A DNA stretch of 64,000 nt from Alopecurus myosuroides (taxonomy: Eukaryota > Streptophyta > Magnoliopsida > Poales > Poaceae). The position numbers and the translations under genes were made by a program. Below are positions 12,355 through 23,582 of this stretch, in pieces. The notes beneath the pieces are model-generated. The model saw nothing but the letters and a program-made list of their open reading frames with translations, was not told the origin of the DNA and searched no databases. Where the stretch lies: positions 271,455,092-271,519,091 of the forward strand of contig CM054062.1 of the NCBI GenBank assembly GCA_028641055.1, written 5' to 3'. Within the stretch, counting starts at the first letter, position 1; the number at the start of each line of letters is the position of its first letter.

Positions 12355-12830
12355 TGATGGAGGGATAATAACCCGGTAGGCCAACTCCAAGGTATAACCC
12401 GGCCCAAAGGACGCTGCGCAAGATCCGGTTAAGGGTAAAGAAACTTCTGGAAGGCCCAAGTTTGTAGGCCTCGTAACCCGGATTGTGGATTACGGTAAAG
12501 GAAAGTTAGAGTTTGTATGCGGTGTCCGGGTAGGATTCAGGGTGCGCCTTGGAGAATAAGCCAGGGGGTACGGGTTCTTTATAAACCGACCCCTAGATCT
12601 AGTTGAGAGAGATCTAAGAACCCTAGTAGTACCAGTTGATATCGAGCACCCAGTGTATACGAGAGATTGAGTTAATATATTGAGATTGGAGACTCGGCGA
12701 CTTGATTGCCGGCTACCAGATCGAGTTCCATCATGTTTTCCTCTGAGCTAAACACTCTCCCAAACGCCTGTGTCGTCTTGCCCCAAGATCAGTTACCCCC
12801 GGTAACGTCTGCCGTGATAATCCCACGACA
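12355..12830 (+). repeat. E2 3' LTR (476 bp)
   Basis: Direct copy of 2814-3289 with four substitutions. It is followed immediately by the ATTTG duplication and then by E1 antisense exon 4. The stretch 11177-12354 holds the promoter side of the antisense gene and the 3' untranslated region of E2; I see no further gene in it. Confidence 0.95.
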
Positions 12831-12835
12831 ATTTG

Positions 12836-14691
12836 CGTCCAAGGGGGCGCTGAAGAGAAGAAAGAAGTTCATAAGAAGAGTGTGGGAAACAGAAGAAATC
12901 GAGAAGCAGTAGCAGAATAAGGAGTTCCGAGAAAGCAGCAACAGCAAATTGCAACTTGGAAGAAAATCGCTTACCCGGCACGAGAAGGGGGTAGCCGTCT
13001 CCCCTGCTTTACCTTCTTCACGGTCTTCTTGGCTTTCTTCGCGGTGGGCTCTTGAGCACCACTACCCGCCCTCTTGCGAGTGGCGGGAGCAGCAACTGCA
13101 AGCGGATCGACGTCAAGGGCGTCCTCGTCCTCGTCCTCGCCCTCCTCTTCAGCATCTTCTGTAGAGTTGAGAAGAAGAAAACAATCAGGAAACAGGAGGG
13201 AATTGGGTTGCGATACTCGCGACCATAAAGGTGAACTCAATCACCTTCGTCGTCGTCTTCGGACCAGTCCCGAACGGACGCGTCGACATGATGCTTATCC
13301 GTCTGGGCGGCATGAGGGATATTGAGTTTATCCGCGGTGTCGTAGGAGACCTCGTCGTCCTCCGTCCGATCTGCGTGCCAATTGGCCTCGAAGAGCTCCT
13401 CGCTCTCAGCGAGCTGGCGAGCAAGGCGCTGGAGATATAAGCAGGCAACATGAATCAGTTGAGCAGCATAAGGGATTCTACCCGGAGCGGGATGCTAGCA
13501 CGAAGCATAATACTGCTAAGTTTCCTACTCGGTGTGGCGTGCAGACATAAAGCACACAAAGCCTAAGCGATACTGCTACGTGTCCTACGCGGTGTGGCGT
13601 GCAAACATAAAGCACGCAAAGCCTAAGCGATACCGCAAAGTGTCCTACTCGGCGTGGCGTGCAAACATAAAGCACATGAAGCCTAAGCAATATGACTAAG
13701 TGTCCTACTCGGCACAGAGTGCGAATACTAAGCACCCCAAGCTAAGAAGGCTATCTACTCGGAATCTGTATGCAGGAAACAGGGAGAAAAGTACTAACCG
13801 GCTTGATTGGCTTCGTGCGGCTGTACGGCACAAAGACGTACTACCAGTTGTCCCTGAGGAGCGCGCCCAGACGGCCACATCCGCATTGCTGAGCTCGAAT
13901 GTGGTCGTCCGAGTGCAATCTCGGTTGCCGCCCATGTAGCACATGAGGTGTGCGCGGCGCTGCAGCGGGAGCACTCGCCTGGAGATCCAGCAGGCGATGG
14001 GGTCGTCGTCCTTGAGTCCATTCTCCTTCAGCTTGGCGAGGCGCGTGTTGATTTGCTTGATGTCGCCATCTAGCGGGGGCTTGAATCCCCAATTCTGCCC
14101 GGTAGGAGGCGAATTGGTCCACCGGGGGAGGTTGATCCGGTCCACCAGGGGCTCGTCTTCCTTGACAGAGGTGTTCTTCACGTAGAAGAACGTTCTCTGC
14201 CATTTGCGCACGGAATCAAGACCTTTGATGCGCGGGTGGTTGGTCCTGCTGCGCTGCACCATCATGGCGCTGCCAGTCTCGGTCACGCCGCGGCTGCTCT
14301 CCGCGCTACCCGGCTTGGCCTTGCTCTGCTTCCTGAAGAAGAAGAAGCGCGCCCAGGTCATCGGCGTGGGGCGCACGCCCAAGAATGCCTCGCACACCAC
14401 GGCATGGTATGCGAGCATCACTACCGCATTCGGCGGCAGGTGGTGCGGCAGGATCCCGAAGTGGTCGAGGAAGCCGCGGAAGAAATCAGATGCCGGAAGC
14501 CCGAATCCCCGCGCGAAGTGCGCGAGGAAGACCACGTGCTCGTCCGCCTCCGGAGCGGGGACGAGCTCGCCAGCGGGAGGCCGGCAGCGGACGCCGGCAG
14601 GAACTCGCCGCGTGTTCACCAACCATTGGCACTCCTCTGCAGTGACGGTGGATCCAGACCACCCGGCGCGGGCGCCGTCATCACGAGCCAT
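12836..14691 (-). CDS. E1 antisense gene, exons 1 to 4 (start)
   Basis: Begins at ATG 14691. Exon 1 (14691-13799) encodes a PF04195-like domain (HFARGFGLPASDFFRGFLDH, then AYHAVVCEAFLGVRP at about residues 60-125) and a tail with a KWQRTFFYVKN motif. Exon 2 (13428-13245), exon 3 (13158-12975, an acidic run then Lys-rich, nuclear-signal-like) and exon 4 (from 12849) follow. All junctions are GT-AG (GTTAGT, GTGATT, GTAAGC donors). Exon 4 is cut by E2 after 14 bases and resumes at 2813. It lies about 700 bp from the 3' LTR and is transcribed away from it. The biochemical role of the family is unknown. Confidence 0.75.
13501..13740 (+). repeat. Four tandem 60-bp repeats in intron 1
   Basis: Exact 60-bp register with copies starting at 13501, 13561, 13621 and 13681. 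The core is tgtcctactcggtgtggcgt, then gcaaacataaagcac and gcctaagc. The last copy is the most diverged. The array lies inside intron 1 of the E1 antisense gene (13429-13798). Confidence 0.95.
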
Positions 14692-15382
14692 CGAGTAGGG
14701 AAGGAAATTTGGTGGTGATTTGGTGGAACTCGGCGGAAAAGATTAGCCTTTCGGCGCTACAAGGGGCACGGCGGCGAAGAGCTCGACGGCGGCGGAGAAA
14801 CAAAGAGGCGAGGGGAAAGTGAAGGCAGGAAGAGGAGAAGGGAGTTACCGAGGGGGTATTTATACCTCCCCTCGGGTTGCCGTTACGATTGAAAGTAATG
14901 GGATCAGTTACGCCCTGAGATCGTGCGGCGTGAGGTGTGTGGGCCGGTTAGAAACACACACAGCGCAGAACGCGCGCGTAACGGCCACAATTGATCCCAC
15001 GACGCGATCGTGGGTAATAACTGCGTTTGATGGGACATAACGGGCTAGTGGGCCCGGGCCGTGAAAACTGGGCGCGTGGCCTGTCAGATCCCGGGCACCA
15101 AGGCGTCGGGGGTTCAGGAACGCGACACGTGCCCAGTTGCGCTGCCGAAAGCCGGATTTCGCTCTGCCACTCAGAGATTCTGTTTGGAAAACTCGCCAAG
15201 TCATTTTACTCGGCGACAGGGAAGAGAAGTGGCCCTAATCGGAAAAGGGAGAAACTCGAGACAGAATAAAGAGCTACTCGGAGGTTCTACTTAGCAACCT
15301 AAGGCTCAAAGGCAAGATTGGTTTTTAAGCTGGCAGAGCCCAGTGAACAAGTTCGCAGGACTCTACCAGCTTCGGGGACTAA

Positions 15383-16246
15383 TGTCGGGGGGATACCCCC
15401 GAGTAGGGTAAAGGCAAGTGCTAAGGGGCAAGATCAGAAGAGACACTTGGCAGAGTAGCGGCTACCCGGTACTCGCTACCTGGTCGTCCGCTATTCGGCC
15501 GTACGCACTGAAGGCCAGGAAGAAGAATCAGGGAAGTTGTTCTCCTCCGGGTAGAGGAAGTGGTCCGAGTAGAAATGGCAGTTTCCTACTCGGGCCAGAA
15601 GTCAAAGGAGCCGTTCTGACACAGGATCCCGCGTATCCCGGGTCCGTACTTTGGCACTGTTCATGGCACTGTTCATCTGCAGAGCGCGTGCTTATCCGCG
15701 CCAGGGTGTAAGCAGGGCGTCGCAGGTTAGGGGGGCCTACCCCGTGACAGTGTCAGTGATAACAGATCAGCTCCTCGGTTCTGCGGAACGACTTTACACA
15801 TGAAGACAATCCAGGAAGCCAAAAGGTGTAAAGTGGTCAGCGAGAACCCGTAAGTACACAGTGTGCACATAGTGTCGACATCTTGGCTGTACCCGGCTGG
15901 GCACCAGTATATAAGGTGCCCTGCCTCCTCCTGCGCGAGGGACGATGATCTGATACATGACACGACTAAGGACTACAGTAGCTTAGAGAGAAGAGTGGCT
16001 ACTCGGTAGTGAGAAACACCTGTACTGTGGCTACTCGGTGAGACCCGAATATAGATAGAGAAAGGCAGGAGTAGGGGTTTTACCTCCACACGAGGGCCCT
16101 GAACCTGGGTAGATCTTGTTGTTTGCAGTGCTAGCTTCACACTCACGCGGCTACTCGCTGCGTGATCCCTCCCCGAGCGCCTCCAGCGTCCATCGTACCC
16201 ACAACTTTAGCCATCCTATGGCATCTGCCGTGACACCACCACGACA
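15383..16246 (+). repeat. E1 3' LTR (864 bp)
   Basis: Starts TGTCGGGGGGATACCCC after a polypurine tract and ends CCACCACGACA. It contains a TATA-like agtatataag near 15908-15917 and a U5-like block gttttacctccac...gagggccc...aacctgggta (about 16077-16112), which recurs in E4. The other LTR is outside the window. The stretch 14692-15382 between the antisense ATG and this LTR holds the presumed antisense promoter and no ORF I trust. Confidence 0.8.
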
Positions 16247-18268
16247 TGGGAGGTGCCTATTTATAGTGTTAGATTCGAAGTGGACAGTTACCTGGCCATT
16301 CTGGTTAGTTCAGCTCATTCACTTACTTCGGAGACTCCGGTCTGGAGGGGCGGACACTCTGGTTTTGGCTAGATTCGAGACTCCGGTCTGGAGGTGGGTG
16401 GAGACTCCGGGTTTGAAAGGGAAGATCCGGAGACTTTGGAGTATTCCAACATGTTCCAGGCATACTTCATACCCACGAGAAGAAATACGCTCTAGTTTCC
16501 TCACTAAATCATCACTATAGTTTGTTCATGACGATACAATGACGAAAACCAAATCACTGAAAACTGAGCGTCTGAAATGAAACACAACGATGTTTTTTTT
16601 AGATATTGTCATGAATGTCCTTGAAAATTTTGGACCGTCATAATATTACGACAATTCAAAATATCCACACGCAATCTGTCCAGGCCACATCAGCTCCGAC
16701 GTGGCTAGTCCTACGTGGCAAAATCATGACGAAATGAAATTCTCGTGGATCAAAATCAGCCCGGTCTATTTCGATGATCTTCACGGGCTTGGCCCGATAA
16801 CTTTTCCCTTTGCTAGTCTATTTCTTACGTGGGCCTTAGCCTTTGCAGCCATTTTCATTGATGGGTCTTGGCCTTTTATTGATCATTTTTTGTTACATTT
16901 TCGAGAATGTTTCTACTAATACTAATTGGGCCATGGCCTTTTTGGAGCCCATATCCTTTTGGCCCAGTCGAGTATTCAGAGATTTTTTTATTTTTATTTG
17001 CCTTTCTATTTAGGGAAATGTTTGGCGAGTCCATGGCCCTCTCTCAATCCATTAACTTATGGTTCGTGGTCTCTTTAGAAATAGATTAACAGCCCATATT
17101 TTTTACCAGGTAAGTATTTGAAGGAAATATCTCCAGAATCAGTACATAGATAGACAATAACAATCACAATATAAGAAGCACTACAAGTGAATTAACTAGA
17201 TACAATCATAGAATAACAAGCTCTACAAGTGCAATAACTAGATACAGTCACAGAATAAAAATCTCCACTTGTCTTCAACCTCTTCATGGAACTTCTTCGA
17301 CAACGATCACAAACTGGGTTGTTGATCCGGTCATATGAACCATATGTTGCAAGATCATCGCACATTTCTATACGGATAAGTTAGAGTTAATCCTAACACT
17401 TGTTCAATCCTAAAGGATGGAGATCACAAAATGTAATGATTTTGGTAAGAAAATTAAGTGCGGTAATGACTTGAGAAGAAATATCACCAAAAGTCTAAAC
17501 TCAAGCAAGGAAAAGATTAAAGAAGTAGGTAGTACAAGACAATGATATTATACTATTTCCAATTGATGATCTTGGCATGATGGTACATTATATATAGCAC
17601 CAGGTTATTTTCGATTAATAAAACTAAGCAAGATCTTCAATTAAGCATCTCGTTTAATTCCAAGTGCGGTAGTTAGTTGACGACTATGAACTAACCAGAA
17701 TTTTGCACTTCTAATTCTTCGGTGGAAATTCTTTTCACAAACGAGAAATCAGTTGGAGGACACAACTATAGAGGATAAAAAGAGATGTCCCAATAGCTTT
17801 AGAGCCAACAAACTCACCAGGGCCACAAGAGCATCACCGTTGACATAGACCGACGGGCGACCTTGTAAGAGTTGCTTATTACCTTTCTGGTTAGCACACT
17901 TATGGTAATGACTGCTTCTGTTCTGTCCCATTGAGACACTCCTTCACTTGAGTCGCGCCAGTCCCACCTGGTTAACATACCACGAAGAAGTAAGCAGTGA
18001 TAATGGGAAGGAAGCATGCATAACAGGAAGACGAGATGTACATCATAGCATAAATAATCCTACAAGAATAAATAGTGATACTGCAACACCATTGGCTCCC
18101 AAATTATCATTCAAAATCTGAAGCACACTAAAACCGCACAATTCACTGATAGAAAGAAAGATAAAAGCACAAGTTTTGAAGTTAAACCATACAGGGAAAA
18201 GCTCTGTTATCGCATTCGCAGAATTAGCTACATACCCTTAGTTCCAAATAGGTGTGTTTGCCTTATGT
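16247..18268. other. Unassigned region between E1 and E3
   Basis: No gene is supported here. 16320-16440 has imperfect repeats of gagactccggtctggag. 17160-17250 has a short duplicated motif (aactagataca...cagaataa). The last 40 bases, read on the minus strand, end with LFGTK followed by a GTATGT donor and may belong to the KU80 fragment described at 38368. Confidence 0.5.
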
Positions 18269-19664
18269 TGATACGTCCAAAACGTATCTACTTCTCTGAA
18301 CACTTTTGCCGTTGTTTTCCTCTAAACTTGTGAGTTTTGAATACAACTAATACAGACTAACACTGTTTTGAGCAGAATTGCCCCGGTGTCTCGTTTTTTT
18401 TTTGCAGAAAATCAACTTTCAGGAAAATGGTCGGAAAAGATCCCAAAGTTCTTATTTTACCCGAATACCCCCGGAGCCAGAAGACGAGACAGAGAGGGGC
18501 CACGAGGGGCCCACACCACCTAGTGGCGCCCCCCTAGGCCGCGCCTCCACATGGTGTGGCCGCCTTGGGCACTCCCTCGGGTTCCCCTTTCGACTACCTA
18601 ACCATCCTTCCCTGAAAACTGAAGGGGGTTTGTCATATTCCAGAGAAAAAACAACAGAGCGCCGCCGCCACCTCGTAACCCAATTCGGGGACCAAAAGTT
18701 CCTGTTCTGGCACCCTGCCGGGATGAGGATTCGGAGGAGATCATCGCCATCGTTATCGCGACCACTTCTCCATCAACCATCCATGATTGCCCCATTGATG
18801 TGTGAGTAATCCCCGCTGTAGGCTGAGAGGGATGGTAGGGATTGGATGGGTTAGTTCTTGTAATAATGCCAGACTGTTAAGTCATGGTGCATAGTATCCA
18901 TTTTTCATGCTATCTATCGTTGTTGAAACTTGTTATGCTTAATGCTTTTCACTAGGGGCTGAGTGCCATGATCTCAGATTTGAACATGTTATTGTTTCAT
19001 GAAGATAATTATGTTTTTTATTATACCTGCAAGTTGTTTACACATATCGTTGATCGGAACACGAGACCCAAAAAGTGACAGCAATTGGGATAACCGGAGG
19101 GGATGGTTGTGATGTGTGGATCACGTGTGTTCAAGAAGTGTTAATGCTTTGCTCCGGTGCTTTATTAAAAGGAGCACCTTAATTACCAGTAGTCTCCCTT
19201 GAGGCTCCACTGCAACGGGCTGGTAGACAGAAGAGGTTGTGCAATTTTCTCGTTGCGAGCACGTACGACTAAATATGTAACACATGCCTATGGTTACCTA
19301 GTACTTGGATGCTTTATTATTATTTATATGCAATTGCGCATGTTTTGATTACTATATGAACTATCTTATCCATGAAATGCCCGTTCATCCATCCCTATGC
19401 CCGTAGTATTTTAATCTTGTTGTTTCCCACAATTGCTACCGGTGTTTCTATTTTATTCCTACTGTTATTTTACTACTGCAATTGCTATAAAACCGATACT
19501 ACTCATAAACTGTTGCGAGCAAGTCTACTTCCAGGTGCAGCTTAATTGACAACTCATCTGTTAAGGCTTATAAATATTATTTGACTCCCCTTGTGTCGAA
19601 TCAATAAATTTGGGTTTTACTTATCTCGAAGACTGCCGCAATCCCCTTTACTTGTGGGTGATCA
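18269..19664 (+). repeat. E3 5' LTR (about 1396 bp)
   Basis: Starts TGATACGTCC and ends GGGTGATCA, with the PBS 11 bp downstream. It shares its whole length with 36974-38367 but with many substitutions and small indels, so E3 is old. Confidence 0.9.
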
Positions 19665-19675
19665 AGACTATTTTC

Positions 19676-19693
19676 TGGCGCTGTTACCGGGGA
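19676..19693 (+). other. E3 primer binding site
   Basis: tggcgctgttaccgggga follows the 5' LTR. It resembles the sites after the E5 LTR (27669-27686) and the E7 LTR (47039-47056). Confidence 0.8.
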
Positions 19694-19753
19694 TCATAGA
19701 TCTATATATAAGCTCACTTGAACGTGATATTGTTCGCTGCAAATTTTTCATCA

Positions 19754-21290
19754 TGGGTAAAACTCGTGATGGGAAAGTCCCTTTATTACCATCCACTACA
19801 AGGAGAGGTACAACTATGAATACCCATGTTTCTCTTGATTCACCATCTATAATGAGTAAACTTCTTACACCACGACATACACATGCTACACATGCTGATT
19901 CTTCTTCTGAGTCTGAAAATGCTTCTGATAATTTTGATGATGCTTCTACTGGGCTGGATAAGAGTTGTTCATTAGGTCCTTTCCTAGATGCTACAATTGC
20001 TAGAGATAAACAAATGAAAACACTGAAATTGCTAATGAAAACATTGGTAAACCTGTTATTTCACCTTATTCTAGAGATGGTCCTAGTGAAGATCTTGAGA
20101 AATTTATATTGCACTTGATGATGACTTTATTGAAGAATGTCGTGCTACTACTAGTTCAAGTGCTATTAAGAGTCTTCTTGCAAGACGTGTTGTTAGATAT
20201 AAACCGTCTCTTGATGCTAAGTTTGCTACATCTTCTCCCATAAATATTAGAGATAAGGATTATGATTTCTCTCTAGATTTATCTTACTATCTAATGTTGA
20301 GGGAGAGCCTTTTTGTGGAACTGAAAATGAAAGTGTTGTAGTACATATGAATGAGCTCTCATCTTTGAGTAGTTTATTTTCTGATGATATTAAGAAACGC
20401 ATCTACTTTGTTGAGAATTTTTTTTCCTTTCTCATTGAAAGATGAAGCTAAAACTTGGTTTAATAATTTGTCACCTGGATCTATTGATAGTCCTATTAGT
20501 TTGGTTAATGCTTTATTTCAGAAATATTTTCCGGCTAGTGCTCAACATGCTACTTTGCAAAGAATCTTTAACTTTAAGCAAATTGAACGAGAGAAAATGT
20601 CGGAATCTTGGGCAAGATTTTGTTCTTTACTTAGAGCTAAGCCTGGACATCAATTAGACAAAAATGAACACCTAGATATATTCTATAATGGACTAATTGT
20701 TGAATCTAGGACATACCTGGATAGTTGCGCTCGTTGTGATTTTAGGAAAATAACTCCAGAAGAAGCCGAGAAATTATTGGCTAAAATAAGAAAGAATCAT
20801 GATGATTGGACTATACCTGAATCAACACCAACACCAACACCAAAGAAAAGGGAATGATTGAATTCAATGATGAAGAGATGAGGGAAGGCAAGAAATCTCT
20901 TGAAGAGAAGGGTATTCAATCTGAAGATGTGAAGAATCTACCACCTATAGAGAATTACGTAAGACAATTCCTGCCCCATCCACGATTGAGGTACACTCTC
21001 TCAAATATTTTGATAATAGAGATATCCCTATTCGAAACCACCTAATTCTTAGATGAATTTGATAAATATGTTGTTAAGCAAGATAACTTTCATATAAGAA
21101 TGTAGAATCATCTAATTGAAAATTCTACAGCTATTGATAATTTGCATGGTATTATTGAGAGAACCTCTAATGTTGTTAAAATGCTTGTTAAACATTTCCA
21201 TATGGTTCAAAATCAAATTGATCAACTCACTAAGGTGCAAAAACATTTGCTAGTTAATGCTTCTAGATAAAAACATGTTTATGAAATAAT
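19754..21290 (+). pseudogene. E3 gag relic
   Basis: Begins with a MGKTRDGKVPLLPS-like N-terminus. Frameshifts near 20050-20110 and 20400 and later stops break it. The best-preserved part (20384-20857) is a retrotransposon gag domain: DEAKTWFNNLSPGSIDS, ALFQKYFPASAQ, MSESWARFCSLLRAKPGHQL. No zinc knuckle was found. It would have made the capsid protein. Confidence 0.8.
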
Positions 21291-21639
21291 CACTAGAAGT
21301 GGTGTTTGTACTCAGGATCCTTTGTATCCTGAGGGTCATCCTAAAATAATTGAACAAGATTCTCAACAAGCGAAAAACAATAGTACTCCTTCTAAGGAAA
21401 AGAAGAAAAAAAACATAAAACTGTTGTAGAATCTCCTGAATCTGCTAAAGATCCTAATAGTATATTTGTCTCTAATGCTGAAACTGAAAATGGTAATGAT
21501 ACGAATGATGCTTCTGATAAAGAAGAAATGGAAGAGGAATCTGTAAAGCAAACTAAAAAAAATGCAAAGTACACTAAGGAGGATTTCATTGCTAATAAAC
21601 ATGGTAATGAGAGAGAACATTGGGTAAAAAAAATCAATG

Positions 21640-22395
21640 CCTTTTCCTAATAAGAAACATAAATCAAAGGAAGAAGAACATTATAACAAGTTTTGTGATT
21701 GGATGAACCTTTGTTTTTGCAAGTTCCTTTAACTGATGCTATTAAATTGCCTCCATATTCTAAATATGTGAAAGATATTGTCTCAAACAAAAGGAAGATT
21801 CCTAATGAGTAAATATCCACTATGCTTGCTAATTACTCTTTCAATGGTAAGTTCCCAAGAAGCTTCGAGATCCTGGTGTACCCACTATGGCATGCTCCAT
21901 TAAAAATAATTATGTTAGAACTGCTTTCTGTGGGGACCAGGAGTTGGTGTTATGCGTTTTTCTCTGTACAAAAGACTTCTTCTAGAAAAATTGATACCAA
22001 CTGAGATATCTTTGCAAATGGTTGATAAATCTACTGCTGTTCCTGTTGGTATATGTGAGAATGTTCTTGTTCAAGTGGCTATTAATTGTTTGATATTAAC
22101 TGACTTTGTTGTGTTGGAAATGCATGAAGATGATAATATGTCTATTATTCTTGGGAGAACTTTTCTTATTACTACATGGGCTGTTATTGATTTTAATCAA
22201 GGAAAAGAATCTTTTAATGTTAATGATAAAGAACACACAGTTTATTTTCCCATGAAGATTGATAGGAAATATGGTCTAAGTTCAGTTCAAAATATTGAGA
22301 CCATCAAGATTGGAGAATTCTATTGTCCTATTCTAATGCCACAAAAAGAATATGAAATTGTCATGATTGGGCTATGTCTATCAAAGTTGAGGTAA
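21640..22395 (+). pseudogene. E3 aspartic protease relic
   Basis: The reading frames 21822-22395 contain a retropepsin-like C-terminal half: FVVLEMHEDDNMSIILGRTF, then AVIDFNQGKESFNVND. This follows gag as expected for Athila-like elements. The catalytic D-T/S-G region upstream is not clear because of frame breaks. After the frame ends no polymerase follows. 22457-22700 is T-rich with repeated atgttttcacc units. Confidence 0.65.
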
Positions 22396-23126
22396 CACAA
22401 TAATTTAGTGAAAAGCAAAGTTTTACTTCATATAAAAATGGTTTTGGTAAGAAGACTTGATAAACCTTGTTAACAAAGTGATTTTGAATGAAGAAAATTA
22501 TGTTTTCACTCTCACCTTTCTGTTTTCACAATGTTTTCACCATGCTACTTTAGTATATCATTATGTTTTCACCTTCCACAATCATGTTTTCATCATTTTT
22601 TCACCTTGTTTACTGTTGTTACTTATATTTTCACCACCCAAATTTTTTGTTTTCACTATGTTTCCTTATGTTTTCCCTCGTCATTTGCCTACTTGAGTGC
22701 CATAGAACCTCTGTAGCTTTGGTTTTGGTTTTGGTTTTGTTTTCCATCATTTAATAATTTTTTCCTGGTTTATAATCATTTATTAAATTTTGGAAATTGC
22801 TCGAAAACAAAGTTTCTCTAAAATTTCGAGAAAAAAATATATTAAATTTCTATGCTAAAACATAAAAATGAGGCAGAGAAGCACCTGGGCCACCCCAAGG
22901 GGACCCACCATGCTTGCACAACACCAGGTGGTGCGAGTGCGCCATCCCATGGTGTGGGCCCTCTGGCCCTGCACTTGCTCTCCTCCCTGCCAAACACTCC
23001 ACTCTCTCACCCAAACTCGAAAACATTCCTGGAACCCAAGCTATTGATGTTCTTCCTCGAGATTTTTCAATCTCCTTGCTCTTCTCATCTTTGTTGCTGA
23101 AATTTGGGGATTTGTTCTCTGGTATG

Positions 23127-23582
23127 TGACGAAGGGATGAATCCTGGACCTATCGGGAGCCCAAAGGGAGATGCTATAGACTGTTCTAGAAGGCCGAGTT
23201 AAAGCCTACCTGCAAGGCCTTGCGGATCAAGTAAGGAAACTTGTAACCGACTTTAGGTTAGGGTTTGTATCCCCCCGTGTACGGTTTGAGACCTGGCCAC
23301 CTATATAAGCCTAGGAGAACCACCAGGAGGGGGACAAGCAATACCGCACCACCAAAGCCTCGAGATTCAGCTCTACTCTCGACTCGAGCACCCCCACTGT
23401 AACCGATATATTCGATAATACATATCGACAGAAGCAGGAGTAAGAGTTTTACCTCTACGAGGGCCCCGAACCTGGGTAAATCGTGCCCCTGTTAGCCAAC
23501 GATTGTCACCAGCGCCTACACATTCTCCTAATCGAAACCCTATCGGTTCACCCGAGGGAATTGTTGAGATGCATATTCGACA
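23127..23582 (+). repeat. E4 5' LTR
   Basis: 456 bp, with TATA-like cctatataagcc near 23301-23312. It lacks the segment with tgctacccggtccaagg that the 3' copy carries. Confidence 0.9.

Larger units (their letters stand above)
2814..12830 (+). mobile_element. E2: young non-autonomous Tat-like gypsy element
   Basis: A complete element with 476-bp LTRs at 2814-3289 and 12355-12830, each starting TGATGG and ending CGACA, flanked by a perfect 5-bp TSD ATTTG (2809-2813 and 12831-12835). It contains a PBS, one long gag-protease frame, a polyadenylation signal, an antisense spliced gene and a ctggggacta polypurine-like tract before the 3' LTR. The reverse transcriptase, RNase H and integrase are missing, so it must be moved by proteins made elsewhere. 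It is inserted in exon 4 of the E1 antisense gene. The two LTRs differ at four positions by my count. Confidence 0.95.
1..16246 (+). mobile_element. E1: Tat-like gypsy LTR retrotransposon, 3' part
   Basis: Only the 3' portion lies in the window: a long antisense gene, a short non-coding stretch, a polypurine-like tract (ttcggggacta, 15371-15381) and the 3' LTR (15383-16246). The 5' LTR, gag and pol would lie to the left. Tat-lineage gypsy elements are known to carry an extra ORF antisense to gag-pol between pol and the 3' LTR, and this arrangement matches. E2 is inserted at 2814-12830. The LTR terminus (gtgacaccaccacgaca) resembles that of E2 (gtgataatcccacgaca), so the two are related families. 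The TSD cannot be tested because the left end is outside the window. Confidence 0.8.

Noticed and set aside
13501..13740. CRISPR-like regular repeats
   Set aside because: The units are adjacent, with no unique spacers, in a plant nuclear context; it is an ordinary tandem repeat.
14204..14718. Long plus-strand ORFs
   Set aside because: They are antisense to exon 1 of the E1 antisense gene, which has the recognisable domain and splice sites.
17181..17190. CACTA transposon end (cactacaag)
   Set aside because: No inverted partner, no subterminal repeats and no 3-bp TSD were found.
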